Positions 7,367 through 15,871 of a stretch of DNA of 64,000 nucleotides are shown here, piece by piece. Within the stretch, counting starts at the first letter, position 1. Every line of letters starts with the position of its first letter. This DNA is from Anoxynatronum buryatiense. Its GTDB lineage: Bacteria > Bacillota > Clostridia > Peptostreptococcales > Tindalliaceae. The stretch covers positions 1 to 64,000 of the forward strand of contig NZ_FXUF01000010.1 in NCBI RefSeq assembly GCF_900182905.1, read 5' to 3'. The notes under the pieces are model-generated. The model did no database searches. It was not told where the DNA came from and was given only the letters and a program-made list of their open reading frames with translations. The position numbers and the translations under genes were made by a program.

Positions 7367-8839
7367 TTATCCGGAACCAGTTTCACCTTTGGAAGCCTGG
7401 AGGGCGGCCCCTTCATACTTAAGAGAAGCACGGGCGTATTTTTCACCAAAAATCAGATACTCCCGGTCTTGATCTGAAACATCCGGATAGCTTCTTTTGG
7501 CCCAGACGGCCAGCACAAATCCGATGAGTGCCCAGCCGAATATCAGCATCCATTCATGGGGCCAGGCCAGGGATCCGGGCCCGACGGGAAGGTACAGGGT
7601 GATGAAGAGACCGGAGGTAATTACGGCGAGAACCCCCATGAGTTTTCCCTTCTTGATCAAGAAAGGGCGCTCAAGATTGGGTTCTTTTTTTCGAATCATC
7701 ATAAAAGAGATGGATACCATGAAATAGGCCACCACCGTTCCGAAGGCACTGGCATTCACAAACCAGATCAGGGCATTGCGCCCCAGAAAAGGTGCCAGAC
7801 AGCAGATGCCGCCTGATAACAGGATGGCTGCCGTGGGGGTTTTGTAGACGGGGTGCAGGCTGCCGAAGATCTGAGGCAGCATTTTGGCCCGCCCCATGGC
7901 AAAGAGCACCCGGGTGCCGCCAACGATAAAGCCGTTCCAGCTGGAGAGAATACCGCACATGGCACCCAGAATCAGCATTTTTCCAAAGAGAGGGGAGCCG
8001 TAGGCATAGGTCATGGCATCGGCCACTGGAACGGAAGCCGCTTCACGCACTGCCGGCGGTGCAGCCATGCTGATGCCCACGATCATGATGATGTACCAGA
8101 CCGCTGCCATCATAATGGAAATGACCAGAATGCCGGCAATCTGATTCAGGGGAATTTTCATTTCTTCTGCCGACTGGGGAATCACATCAAACCCGACAAA
8201 CATGGCCGGTGCCATGAGGAGTACGGAAATGATGCCGGCGCCGCCGGTGAATACCGGCACCATGTATTCTGTATTGCCGAAGGAGACGCTGCCAAAGAAG
8301 AAGGCAATGCCCGACAGCAGAAGCCCGGTGGTGGCCATGATCTGAAAAATGGCGGAGGGTTTCGTGCCAATGTAGTTGAGGTAGTGGAGGGCAATGGCAA
8401 AAACTATGCCGACGATAGCCCATGACAGATGCACATCGTACCCTGCCACCGTCCACAGATAGCCTGTTTCAGGCAGGGGGTAGAGGTAATTGATGGCCGT
8501 TGAAATGGCAATTCCCTCCCAGGCGGCCACGCCAAGATACGCCAGGCAAATGGCCCAGGCGGTCACCCAGCCCCATTTATATCCCAGACCCCGATAGGCG
8601 AACACCATCTCTCCGCCAGCCAGGGGCAGGGCAGGGGTAAGCTCTGCATAGGTGAGACCCACCAAAATACACATGGTGGTTCCCAGAATAAAAGCCAGAA
8701 TGGCCCCTGCGATGCCCGCTTCTGCCACCCAATAGCCAGCCAGCATCACCCATCCCCAGCCAATCATGGTGCCAAAGGCCAGTGCCAGCACGTCGGTTCG
8801 CGAGAGTACCTTGCTTAAACTGTACCGCTGCTCATTCAT
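7367..8839 (-). CDS. APC superfamily amino-acid/amine permease
   Basis: 490 residues, start set by AGGAGG 8 bases upstream. About 12 hydrophobic segments are seen. The N-terminal helix FGTMIGWGWVMLAGYWV and ELTPALPLAGGEMVFAYRGLG in segment 2-3 are typical of the APC (amino acid-polyamine-organocation) family. It would bring an amino acid, amine or related compound across the membrane with a proton or by exchange. It sits between the M20 amidohydrolase and the cyclase gene in a four-gene operon, so the substrate is probably related to theirs. The long soluble C-terminal tail (about 435-490) is ordinary. Confidence 0.88.
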   Translation of the reverse strand: MNEQRYSLSKVLSRTDVLALAFGTMIGWGWVMLAGYWVAEAGIAGAILAFILGTTMCILVGLTYAELTPALPLAGGEMVFAYRGLGYKWGWVTAWAICLAYLGVAAWEGIAISTAINYLYPLPETGYLWTVAGYDVHLSWAIVGIVFAIALHYLNYIGTKPSAIFQIMATTGLLLSGIAFFFGSVSFGNTEYMVPVFTGGAGIISVLLMAPAMFVGFDVIPQSAEEMKIPLNQIAGILVISIMMAAVWYIIMIVGISMAAPPAVREAASVPVADAMTYAYGSPLFGKMLILGAMCGILSSWNGFIVGGTRVLFAMGRAKMLPQIFGSLHPVYKTPTAAILLSGGICCLAPFLGRNALIWFVNASAFGTVVAYFMVSISFMMIRKKEPNLERPFLIKKGKLMGVLAVITSGLFITLYLPVGPGSLAWPHEWMLIFGWALIGFVLAVWAKRSYPDVSDQDREYLIFGEKYARASLKYEGAALQASKGETGSG

Positions 8840-8913
8840 CTGAATCCTCCTGCCATTGATTCCTTATCAGCTCTTCCAGTTAGCTGTCTTAAGATGAATG
8901 CTCTGATTAAAGT

Positions 8914-8949
8914 CATGATCATTGTTGTGATCAATGGCATGATCATTGA
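8914..8949. repeat. Direct repeat CATGATCATTG with inverted copy
   Basis: CATGATCATTG occurs at 8914-8924 and 8939-8949, with TGATCAATG between them (8929-8937). The repeats fill the gap between the M20 and APC genes. They could form alternative hairpins or an intra-operon binding site; no function can be assigned. Confidence 0.45.
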
Positions 8950-10176
8950 TTAGTTCTTGGATACCACCCGGCGAAACTCATCCATGGCCGCCTCCCGAAC
9001 TTCGGGCACCGCCAGAATTTCCCAGCCGGTGAGGGCAAGGGCCGCAACACTTTTCAGCATGGCATCGTCGCCCCGGAGAGAGGCGCTGGCAGCAGCAAAC
9101 TCCCGGGTGTGACCGACCACCGTTTCTGACGCAATGGCCACATAGGGGTGGATGGTGGGCATGGCCCGGGAAACGTTACCCACATCTGAGGAACCGGTGG
9201 GTTCATGGGGGTCGGCATAGCCCATGGGGATTCCCTCAACAGCCAGGTGCAGTTTAAACCGTTCTTCCAGCACCAGGTTGGGGTACCGTTCGCTGTAGGG
9301 TTCGTCGTGATCAGAATGGAAAGTGGCCCCGACTTTGGCCGCTTCTTCTTCGGCCACCTGTTTCAACTCTTCCATCACCATCACCACTTCTTCCCGGGTT
9401 TCGCCGCGAATGAGAAACTTGCCGCAGGCTTCATCCACAATGACGTTGGACGCGGTGCCGCCGGCAGTGATGATGCCGTTGACTTTCACTTTTGAGGGCC
9501 ACTTGGCCTGTCGTTCATCAATGGCATTGAACACCTGCAGGAGCGGACGCAGGGCGTTGATGCCCTGTTCCGGCTTAGAGGAGTGGGCGGTCTGCCCGCC
9601 AAAAGTCATCACCAGCTCACAGCAGGCGGTGCTCCCCCGGCCGATGACCGACTGGTTGGAGGGGTGGATCATGAGTGAAAAATCCACATCGTCAAAGGCA
9701 CCCGCTTTCAGGAGCAGTATTTTGCCGCCGCCGCCTTCTTCTGCCGGGGTTCCCATGAGCACCACCCGACCACCGGTTTCCCGTATCAGGCGGCTGAGTA
9801 CCAGGGCAGCTCCAACGGCACTGGCAGCAATGAGATTATGACCGCAGGCATGGCCGATTTCCGGCAGGGCATCGTACTCTGCCAGAAACGCCACGGTGGG
9901 CCCGGGTTTACCGCTGTCGTACACCGCTTTAATTGATGTTGTCATACCGCCGATCCCCCGGTTCACCTGAAACCCTTCCTGTTCCAGCAGCAGTGCCGTC
10001 TTTTCAGACGCCAGATGCTCCTGGAAGGCCAGCTCTGGTGTTTCATGGATGGTATGGCTGAGACTCACCAGTTGATCACCGTATGTCTTCAGCAGTTCCG
10101 TCACCTTCTGCCGGGGGGCCTTTGTTTCCCGGGGTGCTGTTGTGTCATTCATTTCAAGGGGTAATGTGCGATCCAT
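8950..10176 (-). CDS. M20 family amidohydrolase (AbgB/amidohydrolase type)
   Basis: 408 residues with AAGGAG before the ATG. Peptidase M20D-type fold: FLAEYDALPEIGHACGHNLIAAS (about 92-114) supplies the first metal Cys/His pair, GTPAEEGGGGK (about 140-150) the catalytic glutamate pair, and SSDVGNVS (about 322) plus a late HTREF the remaining ligands. The dimerisation domain lies between about 190 and 300. Close in type to p-aminobenzoyl-glutamate hydrolase subunit B and N-acyl-amino-acid amidohydrolases. Together with the APC permease and cyclase it suggests uptake and deacylation of an amidated compound. Substrate inferred only at class level. Confidence 0.88.
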   Translation of the reverse strand: MDRTLPLEMNDTTAPRETKAPRQKVTELLKTYGDQLVSLSHTIHETPELAFQEHLASEKTALLLEQEGFQVNRGIGGMTTSIKAVYDSGKPGPTVAFLAEYDALPEIGHACGHNLIAASAVGAALVLSRLIRETGGRVVLMGTPAEEGGGGKILLLKAGAFDDVDFSLMIHPSNQSVIGRGSTACCELVMTFGGQTAHSSKPEQGINALRPLLQVFNAIDERQAKWPSKVKVNGIITAGGTASNVIVDEACGKFLIRGETREEVVMVMEELKQVAEEEAAKVGATFHSDHDEPYSERYPNLVLEERFKLHLAVEGIPMGYADPHEPTGSSDVGNVSRAMPTIHPYVAIASETVVGHTREFAAASASLRGDDAMLKSVAALALTGWEILAVPEVREAAMDEFRRVVSKN

Positions 10177-10266
10177 GTGAGTTCTCCTTTTGACTGTCGT
10201 TTTTTTGACTGTTGATTGTTGCTCTGCATGGTGTAATACTGCCGATTCTTATTGATCCTATTGGTC

Positions 10267-11001
10267 CTACTTGATATTTTGGGCTGTGCAGTTTTTTCCG
10301 TGACAAAATGTCATTAGCGCGGGGCGGAACCACCGGGAAAAGAGGCCAATCACCCGGCCGATGCCAAGGGCCGCTATCAGGGTGCCTTCCCGAACGCCCA
10401 TCATGCCGTTGCCCGACAGAAATGAAAGCAATAAGGCAGCCGAAACGATGACACAGTCAAAAATGACCTTGACGCTTGAAAAGGGTCGGTCGATTTTTGT
10501 GGCGATGGTCATCACCAGACCTTCCGGCGGCTGCGGCACCAAATCACCCACCAAATAGAACATGATGCCCAGACCAATGAGAATCAGACTGACTGCCAGC
10601 AGGGATAGTTGCAGCAGGTAGCTTTCGGGGGCGGGGAAAACCAGCAGCCGGTTGGTGAGCGACACAAAAGTGCCAAAGAGGCTGGCCACCAGTACCTGAA
10701 ACAGGTTTTTCAGTTTGAAGTTTCGGCGTAGCAGTAAAATTTGAATGACCACATAGCTGGAAAAAATCAGGGTGGTGATGATGCCCATATCCACGTTGAT
10801 GATGCGGCTGATCACATAGGGCAATGAGTTCATGGGGGAGACGCCCAAACTGGATTTAATGGAGAATGAGACTCCCAGGGCCAGCAGAAACATCCCCAGC
10901 ACATAAATGCTGACTCGCCGCAACCAGAGTTGGATGCCCGGCGTCGACACCGGCACCGCCATTTCAGCGGCTAATGGTTGTGTTTTTTCCTGAACTGCCA
11001 T
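10267..11001 (-). CDS. YczE/YyaS/YitT-like integral membrane protein
   Basis: 244 residues with AAGGAAC before the ATG. Five or six hydrophobic segments are seen. The opening LALGVSFSIKSSLGVSPMNS and the following MGIITTL helix are typical of the YczE-like membrane family (DUF6198 and relatives). Function is unknown in the family; some members sit beside regulators or transporters. It is the first gene of the operon running to 6672. The C-terminal region has a GREG/IGRVIGLFSRWFRP stretch typical of the family. Confidence 0.75.
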   Translation of the reverse strand: MAVQEKTQPLAAEMAVPVSTPGIQLWLRRVSIYVLGMFLLALGVSFSIKSSLGVSPMNSLPYVISRIINVDMGIITTLIFSSYVVIQILLLRRNFKLKNLFQVLVASLFGTFVSLTNRLLVFPAPESYLLQLSLLAVSLILIGLGIMFYLVGDLVPQPPEGLVMTIATKIDRPFSSVKVIFDCVIVSAALLLSFLSGNGMMGVREGTLIAALGIGRVIGLFSRWFRPALMTFCHGKNCTAQNIK

Positions 11002-11203
11002 AGACTCGTTCCTTATATCGTGTATTTAGGTTGATAAAGGCCACCCATAAGCCTGTAAAGCCTGTCTGTTCATCTGTTTGGGGTGAATCACCGGCCAGCT
11101 CGACAGCGGTTGTCGTTTGTTCACCGTTTATCGTCTTATTGTACCACTTTCACCCTGATTTGCCTATGCAAGCTCATGATCGCTGATGGGTTGACAGCAC
11201 ATG

Positions 11204-11240
11204 AAAAACAGCCTCTCAGAAAAGGCTGAAGGCTGTTTTT
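11204..11240. terminator. Terminator of the sugar ABC operon
   Basis: AAAAACAGCC (11204-11213) and GGCTGTTTTT (11231-11240) are perfect inverted repeats with an inner GCC-rich loop. A and T tracts make it usable in both directions; on the minus strand it follows the permease stop by about 50 bases. Confidence 0.8.
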
Positions 11241-11291
11241 CAGTGGTGATGGGCAATGATTTCGAAAATGGTTTCGAAGGTATTTTAAGAA

Positions 11292-12476
11292 TTAGTGACC
11301 TCCGGCAAAGCGGTTGCGGGTCATGACATCAAAGATGACGGCGATGACTAGAATACCGCCCCTGATCATGTACTGATAGCTGATTCCCACACCCATGAGG
11401 TTCATACCACTGGTGAGGGAAGCCATCACCAGTGCGCCAATGATGGAGCCGGTGACTTTTCCCACGCCTCCGGCGGCGGAAACCCCGCCCACATAGGCGG
11501 CTGCAATGGCATCCAGCTCAAAGAGAGTGCCGGCAGTGGTGGTGGCCGACTGGAGCCGGGAGGTATAGAGAATGCCGGAGAGGGCCGCCAGCATGCTCAT
11601 GGAGGCGAAGACAAAATAGGTGATTTTGTTGACATCGATCCCCGAAAGGGCAGCGGCCTCCGGGTTGCCTCCCACGGCGTAGATGTACCGGCCCAGCACT
11701 GTTCTGTTGGTGATAAAGTGATAAATGGTTACCACGATCAGCACGATCACCACTGTCCATGAAAGCCCGTTGTACATGGCCAGAATGCGGGTGACATAGC
11801 CAATGAGAAAGGATATGAACAGCAGCTTTGCCACAAAAATGGGCAGGGAGGGAATTTCAAAATTGTACCGGATTTTGGTGTTTCGGTTGCGGATTTCCAT
11901 CAGCACAAAGGCGGCAATGGCCAGGGCGCCAACAAGCAAAGTGACAAAATGATAGCCCGGCAGAATGTTGATGTCGGGAATAAACCCGTTGCCAATGGCG
12001 TTGAACTGGCGGCTGGGAACGATGATGGTGCCTGTGCGGCTGGTGACCTGCAGCAGGGCACCCCGAAAGATCATCATGCCTGCCAGCCCCACCACAAAGG
12101 CGGGAATGTTAAGCCGCGCCACCAGAATACCGTTCACCAGACCCACCAGACCGCCCAGCAGCAGCACTGCAACAATCACCAGGGGAAGAGGTAGATTGGT
12201 GCGGGTAATGAGGATGGCTGCCACTGCGCCCAGAAATCCGGCCAAAAAACCCACGGAAAGGTCGATGTGCCGAATGACAATGACCAGTGTCATGCCCACC
12301 GCCAGCACGGCAATGTATCCCATGGAGTTGATCAGGTTGCTGATATTGCGCGGTGACATGAAGACCCCGTTGGTGAGCAGGGAAAAGGTGAACATAATCA
12401 CAAAGAGTGCAATGAACATCCCATAGGTGCGGATGTTTTTTTTCAGTATGGTTTTCAGCTCATTAAAGAAGTTCAT
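11292..12476 (-). CDS. Sugar ABC transporter permease (XylH/MmsB type)
   Basis: 394 residues, start fixed by TAGGAGGT 6 bases upstream. About ten hydrophobic segments. The family signature for branched-chain/ribose-type permeases appears near the end (AAAYVGGVSAAGGVGKVTGSIIGALVMASL). RHIDLSVGFLAGF near the start is typical of sugar permeases of the CUT2 class. It has the inserted loop region (about 190-225) found in XylH/GguB/MmsB-like permeases rather than in RbsC. It forms the membrane pore with the CUT2 ATPase encoded just upstream. Last gene of a three-gene operon. Confidence 0.92.
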   Translation of the reverse strand: MNFFNELKTILKKNIRTYGMFIALFVIMFTFSLLTNGVFMSPRNISNLINSMGYIAVLAVGMTLVIVIRHIDLSVGFLAGFLGAVAAILITRTNLPLPLVIVAVLLLGGLVGLVNGILVARLNIPAFVVGLAGMMIFRGALLQVTSRTGTIIVPSRQFNAIGNGFIPDINILPGYHFVTLLVGALAIAAFVLMEIRNRNTKIRYNFEIPSLPIFVAKLLFISFLIGYVTRILAMYNGLSWTVVIVLIVVTIYHFITNRTVLGRYIYAVGGNPEAAALSGIDVNKITYFVFASMSMLAALSGILYTSRLQSATTTAGTLFELDAIAAAYVGGVSAAGGVGKVTGSIIGALVMASLTSGMNLMGVGISYQYMIRGGILVIAVIFDVMTRNRFAGGH

Positions 12477-12504
12477 AGGCGACCTCCTACCCCGAAATCA
12501 ACCA

Positions 12505-14043
12505 CTACATGGTGGCCAGTTCCATGATTTTGTCCTGGGTGGCTTCAGCGGCATTCACTTCACCGGTGATGCGCCCTTCTGACACCACATAGATTCTGTC
12601 ACTCATGCTCAGCACCTCCGGCAGTTCCGATGAAATCATGATAATGCTCAAGCCTTGGTCTATTAGTTTATTCATGATGGTGTAGATTTCGTACTTGGCA
12701 CCCACGTCAATGCCTCTGGTGGGTTCGTCGAGAATCAGTATTTTAGGCTCTGTGAAGAGCCATTTTCCGATGGAAACCTTTTGCTGATTGCCGCCGCTGA
12801 GGTTGCCGATGGTTTGTTCCAGTGACGGTGTTTTAATGGTCAGGGCATTTTTGTATTGGACCGCTGTGTTGATTTCATCATTTTCATTCACGACGCCCCG
12901 CCGGGAAAGCTTTTTAAGATTGGCAAGGGAGAGATTGTTTTTCACGTCCTGTATGAGAATCAGGCCCTCCCGCTTCCGGTCTTCGGTGACATAGGCCAAC
13001 CCTGCCTGAATGGCTTCCCGGGGCTGGCGGAAGGTCACCGCCTGGCCATACATGAAGAGCTGTCCACTGATCTGATAGTGGCGGGGATTCCCAAAAAGGC
13101 TGTATGCCAACTCAGTGCGACCGGCACCTATGAGCCCGGCGACTCCCACCACCTCGCCTTTGTGAACCTTTAAGTTCATTTCCTTCAAGATGGAACGACC
13201 TGCAGCCGGATCATAGGCATTCCAGTTTTTCACTTCCAGCACCACTTCACCGCGCTCTTTGGGGGCGCGTTTGGGAAAGATATCGTGGATGGCCCGCCCC
13301 ACCATGTTGCGAATCAGTGCCTGTTCTGTTACTTCGCCGGCAGCGGCATCAAGGGAGCAAATGGTCTGGCCGTCCCGAATCACCGTCACCGTATCGGCAA
13401 TTTTAATGACTTCCCGCAGCTTGTGAGAGATCATAATGGAAGTGATGCCTTCGGCTTTCAGTTCCTTCAGCAGCATCATCAGATTTTCTGAGTCATCGTC
13501 GTTGAGGGCAGCGGTGGGTTCGTCGAGAATCAGCAGGTCAATGTTCTTGCTGAAAGCTTTGGCAATTTCCACCAGTTGCTGTTTGCCCACTCCCAGCTCT
13601 TTGACTTTCACTTCTGGATTCACCTTCAGGCGCACCCGTTCCAGCAGTTCCCCTGATTTAATGATGGTTTCGTTCCAGTCAACCAGGCCCCTTTTGTGAA
13701 TCTCATGACCCAGGAATATATTTTCATAGACTGATAATTCCGGGATGAGGGCCAGTTCCTGGTAAATAATGGCGATGCCTGCCTTTTCGCTATCCTGGGT
13801 ATGATAAAAGGTTTGCACACTGCCGTTCAGGAGAATGTCACCACTGTAACTGCCATGGGGCCATACCCCCGACAAGACTTTCATCAATGTGGATTTTCCT
13901 GCGCCGTTTTCTCCCACCAGGCAGTGTATTTCGCCTCTTTTAACTCTGAAGTTAACCTTATCGAGGGCTTTCACTCCTGGAAATTCCTTGGTGATGTCTT
14001 TCATTTCAAGTATATAGGGCGATTGTTGGGTTGTCTTGTCCAT
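12505..14043 (-). CDS. Sugar ABC transporter ATPase, duplicated (XylG/MmsA type)
   Basis: 512 residues from the ATG at 14043, with GAGGTG 7 bases upstream; a GTG six bases earlier is too close. There are two fused ATP-binding modules. The first has Walker A GENGAGKST, a DLLILDEPTAALN Walker B and the degenerate signature LGVGKQQ; the second has a degenerate Walker A (GLIGAGRTE), the signature LSGGNQQ and ILILDEPTRGID. This is the usual layout of CUT2 importers for xylose, galactose or related sugars. The partner permease is downstream by 28 bases and the binding protein upstream. Confidence 0.93.
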   Translation of the reverse strand: MDKTTQQSPYILEMKDITKEFPGVKALDKVNFRVKRGEIHCLVGENGAGKSTLMKVLSGVWPHGSYSGDILLNGSVQTFYHTQDSEKAGIAIIYQELALIPELSVYENIFLGHEIHKRGLVDWNETIIKSGELLERVRLKVNPEVKVKELGVGKQQLVEIAKAFSKNIDLLILDEPTAALNDDDSENLMMLLKELKAEGITSIMISHKLREVIKIADTVTVIRDGQTICSLDAAAGEVTEQALIRNMVGRAIHDIFPKRAPKERGEVVLEVKNWNAYDPAAGRSILKEMNLKVHKGEVVGVAGLIGAGRTELAYSLFGNPRHYQISGQLFMYGQAVTFRQPREAIQAGLAYVTEDRKREGLILIQDVKNNLSLANLKKLSRRGVVNENDEINTAVQYKNALTIKTPSLEQTIGNLSGGNQQKVSIGKWLFTEPKILILDEPTRGIDVGAKYEIYTIMNKLIDQGLSIIMISSELPEVLSMSDRIYVVSEGRITGEVNAAEATQDKIMELATM

Positions 14044-14173
14044 CTTCACTCACCTCTGCTGATCAGTGGTCTTTCACCAATGGCATAAGAGAATAGTGAA
14101 AGCAGTCTGCCTCCACTATTCTCTTGATCACTGCCATGGGCAAAGGTTTTCACTTTAGCCCGAAAGCCGCTCT

Positions 14174-15352
14174 TTACAACCCGGTAAACTGAGAAGCTTC
14201 ATAGTAGCCGGAATCGATGAGGGCTGCCTGCACATTATCCTGGTCAACCACAATGACCTCTGTCTGCTTGGCAGGTACATCGGTGACGCCGTTATCATAG
14301 CTGCCGGTGGTGTCAGGTGTCTGGCCATCCAGTACTGCCAGGGCCATTTCAATGGAATCTTTTACCAACGACCGGACATCCTTAAAAACAGTCATGGACT
14401 GACGGCCATCAATGATGTACTGAACCGAAGCAATTTCGGCATCCTGCCCTGTGACAACAAAGCTGGTCACATCGCCGTCGGTGGCGAAGGTATCGGCAAT
14501 GGAGCGGGCAGTACCGTCGTTGGGTGCCAGGATGTAGACATCGCCTTTATCAGCAGCACCGGCTGAAGTCAGGTGAGATTCTGCTTTATTGCGGGCTTCA
14601 TTGAAATCCCAGTTGGTGGTGACCTGGTTGATGATGCGACCCATTTCATCACGGGTAAGTGTGGCCTTGTCTTGAAGATTAACGGCCTCGGAAGAGTTGA
14701 TGATTCGGAAGGTGCCGTCTGCCACTTTGGGCTGCAGCACATTCCATGCACCTTCAAAGAACAGGAAGGCATTGTTGTCGGACGCTGCACCAGCATAAAG
14801 ATACAACGGATTGTCACTTCCCTGGGCTTGATCCACCAGGTATTGCCCCTGAGCGGCTCCCACGGCAATGGAGTCAAATGTGACATAGTAATCAACGGAT
14901 TCGGTTCCAGTGATGAGACGGTCATAGGAAATAACCGTCACCCCTTCGGCCCGGGCAGCGTCTGCTGCTGCTGCCGCCGCATCGCCGTCATGGGGGCAAA
15001 TGATCAGCACTTTGATGCCCTTGGTGAGCAGAGATTCCACGTTTTGCAGTTCGTTGGAGGAAGAACCCTGGCTGAAGAGAATTTCCACAGAGTAATCACT
15101 ATCTGCCAATGCTTCATTAAACCGGGTTTCATCCTGAACCCAACGGGGTTCATCTCTGGTGGGAAGAACAATGCCCACCTCAGGACCAGTGCTGGCAGAT
15201 GGCTCGCTGGGAGCAGCCGGTTCTGCCGGTTCTGCCGGTTCTGCCGGCTCACTGGGGGCTGCCGGTTCACTGGCCGGGGTGCAGCCTGAGAGGAGGGTTA
15301 ATCCCAAAAGAAATGCAACCAAAATCGCCATCATTTTTCTGTTTGTATACAT
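14174..15352 (-). CDS. Sugar-binding lipoprotein of CUT2 ABC importer (ChvE/XylF type)
   Basis: 392 residues from the ATG at 15352, with GGAAGGGG about 7-10 bases upstream. Lipobox LSGC (Cys24), then a Pro/Glu/Ala linker with EPAEPAEPAEP; the DNA here is a near-perfect 9-base tandem repeat (about 15217-15250) and may be slippage-prone. The periplasmic-binding-protein type 1 fold follows, beginning VGIVLPTRDEPRW, with VISYDRLI, YAGAASDNNAFLFFEG and LAPNDGTARSIADTF, as in ChvE/XylF/GguA-linked proteins. It would deliver an aldose or similar sugar to the permease. First gene of the operon; a palindrome and a TTGACA lie upstream. Sugar specificity cannot be read from sequence. Confidence 0.9.
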   Translation of the reverse strand: MYTNRKMMAILVAFLLGLTLLSGCTPASEPAAPSEPAEPAEPAEPAAPSEPSASTGPEVGIVLPTRDEPRWVQDETRFNEALADSDYSVEILFSQGSSSNELQNVESLLTKGIKVLIICPHDGDAAAAAADAARAEGVTVISYDRLITGTESVDYYVTFDSIAVGAAQGQYLVDQAQGSDNPLYLYAGAASDNNAFLFFEGAWNVLQPKVADGTFRIINSSEAVNLQDKATLTRDEMGRIINQVTTNWDFNEARNKAESHLTSAGAADKGDVYILAPNDGTARSIADTFATDGDVTSFVVTGQDAEIASVQYIIDGRQSMTVFKDVRSLVKDSIEMALAVLDGQTPDTTGSYDNGVTDVPAKQTEVIVVDQDNVQAALIDSGYYEASQFTGL

Positions 15353-15401
15353 ACATCTAACCCCTTCCTTAGACACTTTCCGTTAAAACGTTCAGGTTAA
15401 A

Positions 15402-15415
15402 TCGGAATATTCCGA
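15402..15415. promoter_or_regulatory. Palindrome TCGGAATATTCCGA, candidate operator
   Basis: Perfect 14-bp inverted repeat 50 bases upstream of the binding-protein start. It overlaps the likely -10 of a promoter whose -35 is TTGACA at 15431-15426. The position suits a repressor site for the sugar importer; the regulator is not in the window. Confidence 0.4.
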
Positions 15416-15802
15416 CTTTTGAAACTGTCAATAGACGCTCTTTCTGTTATCCTCTGCTCAGGTTATGGCGCCAAATGAACCACCTCCAATGGTTTCCTGT
15501 TTCCGGCGAACCAGCGTTACGATTCCTCAGCTATTAATTCCTGAACTTTTTGAGATTCCGCGATCTTTTTGAGTTTCCACCATCATCATACCCGCTTCCA
15601 TTGATTTTATTCATCATTTCATTTTATTGACAGATGTGTCTTCTGCTGATTTCAAATGCCATTTAGGGGTAATGAACGAATGAATATCTGCTGAAAATTT
15701 GTTGGATTTGGCTGGATGAGTGTTAAAGTTCTTCTCGAGTCTGCACATCCAAGAATCCACAAGATCAAGAACTTTAGAATTTGAGCAGTTAATATAGCTT
15801 GA

Positions 15803-15848
15803 GAGCTTAAGAGCTTAAGAGCTTAAGAGCTTAAGAGCTTAAGAGCTT
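15803..15848. repeat. 8-bp tandem repeat GAGCTTAA, 5.75 copies
   Basis: Five full perfect copies of GAGCTTAA and a sixth GAGCTT, ending 23 bases before the ATG of the Gfo/Idh/MocA gene. Each copy contains the self-complementary AAGAGCTT core, so the tract can form hairpins. Copy number could vary by slippage and alter the spacing between promoter and gene. Confidence 0.9.
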
Positions 15849-15871
15849 GAGAAATCAATAAAAGCGAGGCG

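Larger units (their letters stand above)
15353..15871. other. Divergent regulatory gap between sugar ABC operon and dehydrogenase
   Basis: 519 bases separating two divergently transcribed units. On the minus side there is a TTGACA (15431-15426) with a weak TATTCC 16 bases on, overlapping the palindrome at 15402-15415. On the plus side an 8-base tandem array ends 23 bases before the dehydrogenase start. No open frame or known RNA motif was recognised between them. Confidence 0.5.
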
